Source of the DNA: an uncultured Christensenella sp.
Lineage (GTDB): Bacteria; Bacillota; Clostridia; Christensenellales; Borkfalkiaceae
NCBI GenBank assembly: GCA_910585235.1
Contig: CAJUCM010000011.1
Location: 42,828 to 53,776 of the forward strand
DNA: 10,949 bases
Reading direction: 5' to 3'
Below the pieces are notes generated by a model. It was given only the letters and a program-made list of their open reading frames with translations, ran no database searches and was not told the DNA's origin. Positions 6,939 to 10,949 of this stretch are shown piece after piece (the first letter of the stretch is position 1; every line of letters begins with the position of its first letter). The position numbers were made by a program, and so were the translations under genes.

Positions 6939-8618
6939 ATGGCAAGAATAAGTAAATATGAAAGAATAGAGCAGTCCGGATCGGTCACGACGTGGAGAGC
7001 GGGACTGTATATTCGGCTGTCCCGCGAGGACGGCGATAAGTTGGAGAGCGAAAGCGTTTCCTCGCAAAGAGCGATCATCGACCACTATTTGAACGGTCGC
7101 GCGGATATTTTAGTCTATGACAGCTACATTGACGACGGATTCACGGGGACGGACTTCGATCGTCCGGCATTCAGAAGAATGCTGAAAGATATTACCGATC
7201 AAAAAGTCAACTGCGTGATCGTCAAAGATTTGTCGCGTTTCGGCAGAAATTATATTGAATCGGGAAAATACCTTGAAACGGTGTTTCCGCTTTTGAAGGT
7301 GCGTTTTATCGCCATCAACGATGCGGTGGACAGTGTAGAAAATCCCGCTTCGGTGAACAGCGTCATGCTCCCGTTCAAAAATATCATGAACGACGAATAC
7401 TGCCGCGATATATCGGCTAAGGTGAGAAGTTCGCTGACCGCCCGTCGCTTTCAGGGGAAGTTTATCGGATCGTCGCCCTCGTACGGGTATCAAAAAGATC
7501 CGAACGATCACAATAAACTGATCGTCGATCGGGATGCCGCGAACGTCGTGCGTCGTATCTATCGGATGTTTCTTGCGGGGAACAGCATTCTGGGGATCAC
7601 GCGGTATCTGAACGATGCGGGGATCGTCAATCCTTCCACTTATAAAAAAGAGCACGGAATCAACAAAAGCAGTCCGAGAACCGTTTCGTCCCTCTGGATC
7701 GATACGACTGTGCGCCGCATTCTGTCGAACAGAATGTATGTGGGGGATATGGTTCAGAAACGGTACGAGGTCGTCAGTTATAAAATTCACGTGGGAAAGC
7801 CCACAAAGCAAAGCGATTGGATTATCGTTGAAAATACGCATGAGGCAATTATTTCCCGTGAGGACTTTGAGAACGTACAGGCACTGTTAAAGCGCGACAC
7901 GCGCGTGTCTTCCGATCAAAAACTTTCCGTGTTTGCAGGATTTCTGAAATGTGCGGATTGCGGAAGAGCCATGAACAAAAAGACGATCATACAGCCCTAT
8001 AAAAGGTATGATTATTACGTCTGTTCCACATACAAAAAGTTTGACCGCACCGCGTGTACCAAGCACACGATCCGTAGCGACGTTTTAGAAAAAGCAGTGT
8101 TGACGACGCTCAATCAATATATTACGCTTGCCGTGGATTATGACGAGTTGTTAAGACAAATTGACGAGAATGCAAACAAAGAGAGTGAGGAAAAGCGTTT
8201 GCAGGCGCTCATAAAGGATAAACAGCGCGAGGCGGAGCGGGCAAGAAAACTTCTTTTGGAGCTTTATCCCGATTATAAGGACGGCATTCTGAGCCGTGAG
8301 CAGTATATATCGTTAAAAGAGAAGTATGAAGCGAATCTGCAAAATAGTACGGCGGAGATAGACGAGCTGAAAAAGCAAATACAAAACATTTCGGCGGCGG
8401 ACGTTAAAAATCGCTTTATCGACCTTTTCAAAAGTTATCGGGGACTTGCAAAATTGACCCGCGAAGCGGTATGCGAGCTGATCGAGAATATCTTTGTCCA
8501 CGAGGGGGGAGAGATCGAAATTCACTTAAAATGCCGCGATTCATTGCATCCGGTGCTTGAAAATATGAAAAATAAGATTGAAAGAAATCAAAATAGCGCT
8601 TTCATAGTTAATCATTAA
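6939..8618 (+). CDS. Large serine recombinase, TnpX/Tn4451 type (integrase/excisionase of the element)
   Basis: All parts of a large serine recombinase are present in 559 residues. The resolvase domain starts with YIRLSRED, where Ser28 is the predicted nucleophile, and includes KDLSRFGRN (Arg100 and Arg103 in SRFGR). A recombinase domain follows from about 180 (SYGYQKD, IYRMFLAGNSI). The zinc ribbon has Cys338, Cys341, Cys362 and Cys373. A long coiled coil spans about 405-485, and the end (LTREAVCELIENIFVHEGGEIEIHL) is a tail common in clostridial members. The enzyme cuts all four strands at attP and attB with a 2-bp stagger and rejoins them; reversal usually needs a directionality factor. 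Start ATG 6939 with AAGGAG at 7 nt. The gene ends about 20 bases before the spoVAD junction, and no terminator follows, so its transcript may run into spoVAD/spoVAE. Confidence 0.95.
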   Translation: MARISKYERIEQSGSVTTWRAGLYIRLSREDGDKLESESVSSQRAIIDHYLNGRADILVYDSYIDDGFTGTDFDRPAFRRMLKDITDQKVNCVIVKDLSRFGRNYIESGKYLETVFPLLKVRFIAINDAVDSVENPASVNSVMLPFKNIMNDEYCRDISAKVRSSLTARRFQGKFIGSSPSYGYQKDPNDHNKLIVDRDAANVVRRIYRMFLAGNSILGITRYLNDAGIVNPSTYKKEHGINKSSPRTVSSLWIDTTVRRILSNRMYVGDMVQKRYEVVSYKIHVGKPTKQSDWIIVENTHEAIISREDFENVQALLKRDTRVSSDQKLSVFAGFLKCADCGRAMNKKTIIQPYKRYDYYVCSTYKKFDRTACTKHTIRSDVLEKAVLTTLNQYITLAVDYDELLRQIDENANKESEEKRLQALIKDKQREAERARKLLLELYPDYKDGILSREQYISLKEKYEANLQNSTAEIDELKKQIQNISAADVKNRFIDLFKSYRGLAKLTREAVCELIENIFVHEGGEIEIHLKCRDSLHPVLENMKNKIERNQNSAFIVNH

Positions 8619-8650
8619 AAAAATTTTATGGTGTTTTATTGACAATCGCT
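8619..8650. other. Predicted right attachment junction (attR/attL-like) between the element and spoVAD
   Basis: The recombinase stop is at 8616-8618. From about 8642 the next reading frame encodes TIAPAAADTI, which matches the conserved AMAPAAADTI region inside SpoVAD. Reading that frame upstream gives GVLL, which no longer fits SpoVAD, and it stops at 8609. The crossover should therefore lie in or close to 8630-8650. The exact 2-bp core cannot be fixed without the left junction or an uninterrupted allele. Confidence 0.6.
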
Positions 8651-9034
8651 CCCGCGGCGGCAGACACCATATTGACGCATTTCCGCACAACGGGGGAGGA
8701 GCCGGGGGCATACGATCTCATTGTAACGGGAGATTTGGGCGCGCTCGGTAGCCGTATCTTAAAGGATTTATGCTGGGAAAAGGGTTGCGATATTTCCGCA
8801 AACCACGTCGATTGCGGCGAGATCATCTATAACGTGATCGAGGATGAGTTTCAGGGCGGGAGCGGCGCGGGCTGTTCCGCAGTGGTGCTGAATTCCTATT
8901 TTCATTCCAAACTCATGACGGGAAGTTTGAAACGCATTCTGTTTGTGGCGACGGGCGCATTGCTTTCGACGGTGACTTCGGGACAGGGAGAGAGTATTCC
9001 GTGTATCGCGCATGCGGTCGTTCTGGAACGGTAA
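8639..9034 (+). pseudogene. spoVAD: spoVAD, 3' fragment interrupted by the element (stage V sporulation protein AD, C-terminal third)
   Basis: The reading frame encodes about 131 residues matching the C-terminal part of SpoVAD, a thiolase-fold protein of about 335-340 residues that binds dipicolinic acid and helps load it into the forespore with the other SpoVA proteins. Recognisable pieces are APAAADTI, YDLIVTGDLG, the NHVDCGEIIY region, GGSGAGCSAVVL, LFVATGALLS and QGESIPCIAHAVVLER. The first two thirds, including the ligand-binding region known from structures, are absent. No ribosome site precedes the frame, so the TTG at 8639 is unlikely to be a real start. The frame itself is intact, with no internal stops, consistent with a recent or still reversible insertion. 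The 5' part should lie beyond the element's left end. spoVAE follows after 9 bases. Confidence 0.9.
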
Positions 9035-9043
9035 GGGGGATTT

Positions 9044-9421
9044 ATGGAATATCTTGAAATCGTATTCATGTTTATAAAGGCGTTTGCGGTCGGCGGGATC
9101 ATCTGCATGATTGCGCAAATCGTCATCAATTTTACCGAGCTGACGGCGGGAAAAATTCTTGTGCTGTTCATGCTTTCGGGAATCGCGCTCACGGCGGTAG
9201 GACTGTATCAGCCGCTCGTGGAATTTGCGGGCGCGGGCGCGACGGTCCCCATTTCGGGATTCGGCTATCTCTTGGCAAACGGCGCAATGAAGGGGGCGCA
9301 GAAGGGATTGTTTCAGGCGCTCACGGGTCCGCTTGTGGCGGCGAGCGCGGGCGTTTCCGCGGCTGTCATTTTCTCGTTTATCATGGCGCTTATCTTCAAA
9401 TCGCGCACAAAATATAATTAA
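9044..9421 (+). CDS. spoVAE: Stage V sporulation protein AE (SpoVAE), membrane component of the dipicolinic acid channel
   Basis: The 125-residue product has several hydrophobic segments (about 7-27, 40-58 and 95-118) with the Gly/Ala-rich loop GAGATVPISGFGYLLANGAM, followed by KGLFQALTGPL, both typical of SpoVAE (SpoVAEb form). With SpoVAC and SpoVAD it forms the system that moves calcium-dipicolinate into the forespore and out during germination. AAGGGGG at 9033-9039 overlaps the spoVAD stop and gives a strong ribosome site for ATG 9044. Normally the gene is expressed from the spoVA operon promoter upstream under sigma-G; here the insertion in spoVAD cuts that link, and any transcription would have to come from the element side. 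The coding sequence looks complete. Confidence 0.92.
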   Translation: MEYLEIVFMFIKAFAVGGIICMIAQIVINFTELTAGKILVLFMLSGIALTAVGLYQPLVEFAGAGATVPISGFGYLLANGAMKGAQKGLFQALTGPLVAASAGVSAAVIFSFIMALIFKSRTKYN

Positions 9422-9424
9422 ATA

Positions 9425-9458
9425 AAAACGGGCGGAGATTTTTGTCTCCGCCCGTTTT
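9425..9458. terminator. Strong bidirectional terminator between spoVAE and the aminopeptidase gene
   Basis: A perfect 14-bp stem pairs 9425-9438 (AAAACGGGCGGAGA) with 9445-9458 (TCTCCGCCCGTTTT) around a 6-nt loop. The A-run on one side and T-run on the other let it work on both strands, as suits the convergent genes on either side. Confidence 0.93.
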
Positions 9459-9542
9459 GCATTTTGACAAATTATGATCTAAGCGTTTCGATCTTGCAAC
9501 CGAATTTCCCATTTGTAACTCCTGACTGAATGTCGGTACAAT

Positions 9543-10772
9543 TTACAGCTCGACGGCGTTTTCCAGAACGGAGATCCCGCTTTGATAGAATGCCGAGAGA
9601 CCTTTTTTGAGTTCTTCGTAATCGGCGGGGGCGAACGTTTCCACGGCGGAGTGCATGGCGAGCTGGGCAAGTCCCAAATCGACGGACGGCACGCCGATCT
9701 GCGTAAAGCTGATACAGCCGAGCGTGCTCCCGCTCTGCATATCCGAACGGTTATAAAAGTTCTGATACTTCACGCCCGCATCCTTGAAGAGTTTTTTGAT
9801 CGCGGCGGAAGTTAAGGCGTCGCTCGTATAAGCGCCGTTCGCGTGCGCCTTTACGACGATCCCGCCGCCCATGATCGCGCGGTTGGTGGGATCGCATTTT
9901 TCGGGACGGTTGGGGTGCAGGGAATGCGCGTTGTCGAGCGAAACGAGCAACGAAGAGGAGAGCGCCTGCATAAACGCTTCCTCCGATTTGTTCTGCGCGA
10001 GCGCGATGCGTTTGAGCGTGTTTTTGAGAAAGTCGCTTCCCGCGCCCTGCCGCGTGCGCGAGCCGATCTCTTCGTTGTCGAAGAGGGCGGCGACACAGAC
10101 GCCGTTCGTCTGAGCGGAAACCGCTTCGAGCGAGGCGCATACGCTCGTCAGATTGTCGAGACGGGGCGAGGAGAGAAATTCGCCGTTCGCGCCGTTGATA
10201 AAGGGCTTTTCCGCGGGAACGACGAACAGGTCGCGGGCAAACGCCGCGTCTTTGAGCGTTGCTTCGCCGAGCGCGTAGAGGGGCAACAGATCGGTCTGCG
10301 GATCGGGCGCGAACTGTTTGTTCGCCTCTCGGTTCATGTGGATCGCAACCGAGGGAATGACGAACGTTTCGTCTGACGCATAGAGTTCGGATACGAGTTT
10401 CCCGTTCTCTTCCCGAATGACCCGTCCCGCGATGCGCAAGGGGCGGTCGAAGAAAGTATAGTACAGACCTCCGCCGTAAGTTTCCACGTTGAGGCGGGTG
10501 AAATTCCCCTGCATTTCGGGCGATTCTTTGAGTTTGAAACAGGGGGAATCGGTGTGGCTCGCAACGATTTTGAAGTTGCCTTTTTTATGAAACGTAAAGG
10601 CGATCAGACTGCTTCCGTTTCTTGTGACGAAGTATTTTCCGCCCTCTTTCAGATCCCATGGATCGCGTTCGTCGAGCGAAGTAAAGCCGCGTTCTTTAAG
10701 GAACGTTTTTGCGTTTGCGACGGCGTGAAAAGAGGTGAGGGAAGTTTCCAGAAATGTAAGTAAATTTTTCAT
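9543..10772 (-). CDS. apeB: M18 family aminopeptidase (aspartyl aminopeptidase type)
   Basis: The 409-residue product is a full-length M18 metallopeptidase. These cytoplasmic enzymes form large tetrahedral assemblies and remove N-terminal (often acidic) residues from peptides using two zinc or cobalt ions. Expected metal-site residues are visible: His73 in ASHTDSP, Asp206 in SPRLDN, the Glu234-Glu235 pair in DNEEIGS, Asp280 in SLDNAHS and His374 in LAMHSAVE. The N terminus (LLTFLETSLTSFHAV) aligns with the usual start of the family, supporting the ATG at 10772. No ribosome site lies before it, and the predicted transcript start coincides with the ATG (see promoter entry). Codon use is more G+C rich than in the element, fitting host origin. 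Its long reading frames on the opposite strand are shadows. Confidence 0.95.
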   Translation of the reverse strand: MKNLLTFLETSLTSFHAVANAKTFLKERGFTSLDERDPWDLKEGGKYFVTRNGSSLIAFTFHKKGNFKIVASHTDSPCFKLKESPEMQGNFTRLNVETYGGGLYYTFFDRPLRIAGRVIREENGKLVSELYASDETFVIPSVAIHMNREANKQFAPDPQTDLLPLYALGEATLKDAAFARDLFVVPAEKPFINGANGEFLSSPRLDNLTSVCASLEAVSAQTNGVCVAALFDNEEIGSRTRQGAGSDFLKNTLKRIALAQNKSEEAFMQALSSSLLVSLDNAHSLHPNRPEKCDPTNRAIMGGGIVVKAHANGAYTSDALTSAAIKKLFKDAGVKYQNFYNRSDMQSGSTLGCISFTQIGVPSVDLGLAQLAMHSAVETFAPADYEELKKGLSAFYQSGISVLENAVEL

Positions 10773-10778
10773 ATACTT

Positions 10779-10807
10779 ATTATAAAACTTTTTTAAGAGG
10801 ATTGCAA
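10779..10807 (-). promoter_or_regulatory. Sigma-A-type promoter of the aminopeptidase gene; predicts a leaderless mRNA
   Basis: On the minus strand TTGCAA (10807-10802) and TATAAT (10784-10779) are separated by 17 nt. The -10 box ends 6 bases before the ATG, so the usual start site falls at 10772, the A of the start codon itself. Confidence 0.65.
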
Positions 10808-10842
10808 CCGAAAAGCGGGGAAATCTTTCCTGCGCTTTGAAA

Positions 10843-10871
10843 TTGACAGATGCGGGAAAATGGCGTATAAT
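10843..10871 (+). promoter_or_regulatory. Consensus sigma-A promoter of dinB
   Basis: TTGACA at 10843-10848 and TATAAT at 10866-10871 are both perfect, with a 17-nt spacer. The predicted start is near 10878, leaving a leader of only about 7 nt. I saw no obvious LexA box (GAAC-N4-GTTC type) overlapping it. Confidence 0.85.
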
Positions 10872-10884
10872 CGGTATCGGAACT

Positions 10885-10949
10885 ATGCGGACGATATTAC
10901 ACAGCGATCTGAATAATTTTTATGCGTCGGTGGAATTATTGCGCCGTCC
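10885..10949 (+). CDS. dinB: DNA polymerase IV (DinB, Y-family), N-terminal start only
   Basis: Only 21 complete codons are in the window. They read MRTILHSDLNNFYASVELLRR, the typical first motif of Y-family polymerases. Asp8 in HSDLNNFYASVE is the predicted first metal-binding catalytic residue, and Tyr13 the steric-gate neighbour. DinB copies past damaged bases with low fidelity. The ATG at 10885 fits the family start; only a weak GGA lies 3 nt upstream, and the promoter predicts a very short leader. The gene runs off the right edge. Confidence 0.88.
   Translation, partial: MRTILHSDLNNFYASVELLRR

Larger units (their letters stand above)
1..8640. mobile_element. Right-hand part of an integrated conjugative or mobilizable element with a large serine recombinase (left end outside the window)
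   Basis: Several things point to one element: a conjugative coupling protein at the left, a self-contained cargo operon in the middle, and a TnpW-like gene plus TnpX-type large serine recombinase at the right. Immediately after the recombinase the sequence enters the middle of the host gene spoVAD, which marks the right boundary to within roughly 8619-8650. In elements of this family the recombinase usually sits at one end next to an attachment site, which fits. The left end, relaxase and mating-pair genes are not visible, so conjugative ability and total size are unknown. It is also possible that the conjugation genes and the recombinase belong to nested or adjacent elements. Confidence 0.8.

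Noticed and set aside
8639..8644. TTGACA at the spoVAD junction as a -35 box
   Set aside because: No acceptable -10 box 15-19 nt downstream; the region is G+C rich coding sequence.
8637..8676. Direct repeat TATTGAC (8637-8643 and 8670-8676) as recombinase binding arms
   Set aside because: Short, and the second copy is explained by spoVAD codons; no symmetric arrangement around a core was seen.
9843..10376. 177-codon plus-strand frame inside the aminopeptidase gene
   Set aside because: Shadow of the G+C-rich codon use of the M18 gene on the other strand; Arg-rich composition and no ribosome site.

Overview
The window looks like chromosome of a spore-forming Firmicute, most likely a Clostridia-type gut anaerobe. 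The evidence is spoVAD/spoVAE genes, Gram-positive style ribosome sites, sigma-A promoters with 17-nt spacers, and a Tn4451/TnpX-type large serine recombinase. The last 2.3 kb (spoVAD 3' part, spoVAE, an M18 aminopeptidase, the start of dinB) is ordinary host DNA. Nearly everything to its left appears to be the right-hand part of an integrated mobile element, probably conjugative or mobilizable. I cannot name a species.

Layout. Positions 1-1947 carry the end of a conjugation module: the C-terminal part of a TraG/VirD4-type coupling protein, followed almost without gaps by two unrecognised genes. Positions 1948-6525 hold a self-contained cargo operon with its own promoter and terminator. It encodes a winged-helix/LicC-type cytidylyltransferase fusion, a lipoprotein solute-binding protein, an ABC ATPase and a fused 12-helix permease. 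The transporter resembles 2-aminoethylphosphonate (AEP) importers. Positions 6526-8618 carry a small TnpW-like protein and a 559-residue large serine recombinase with a good promoter.

The main finding is at the junction. About 20 bases after the recombinase stop, the sequence enters spoVAD in the middle of the gene. Only the C-terminal third or so (about 131 codons) is present, followed by an intact spoVAE. The simplest reading is that the element integrated inside spoVAD, using a site in or near the codons before its APAAADT segment, and that the recombinase gene lies next to this attachment site. This would split a gene needed for dipicolinic acid uptake into the spore and separate spoVAE from its normal promoter. 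It recalls the skin, SPbeta and vfbin type elements that interrupt sporulation genes and leave during sporulation. Whether this element excises during development cannot be seen here.

The cargo suggests import of a small phosphonate or amino-alcohol phosphate and its activation with CTP, perhaps for surface decoration. The absence of a kinase favours a substrate that already carries phosphorus, such as AEP. That is an inference; the partner transferase is not in the window.

Right of spoVAE, a strong bidirectional terminator separates it from the convergent aminopeptidase gene. The aminopeptidase and dinB diverge from a 112-bp region with two clear sigma-A promoters. By position, one should give a leaderless aminopeptidase mRNA and the other a roughly 7-nt leader on dinB.
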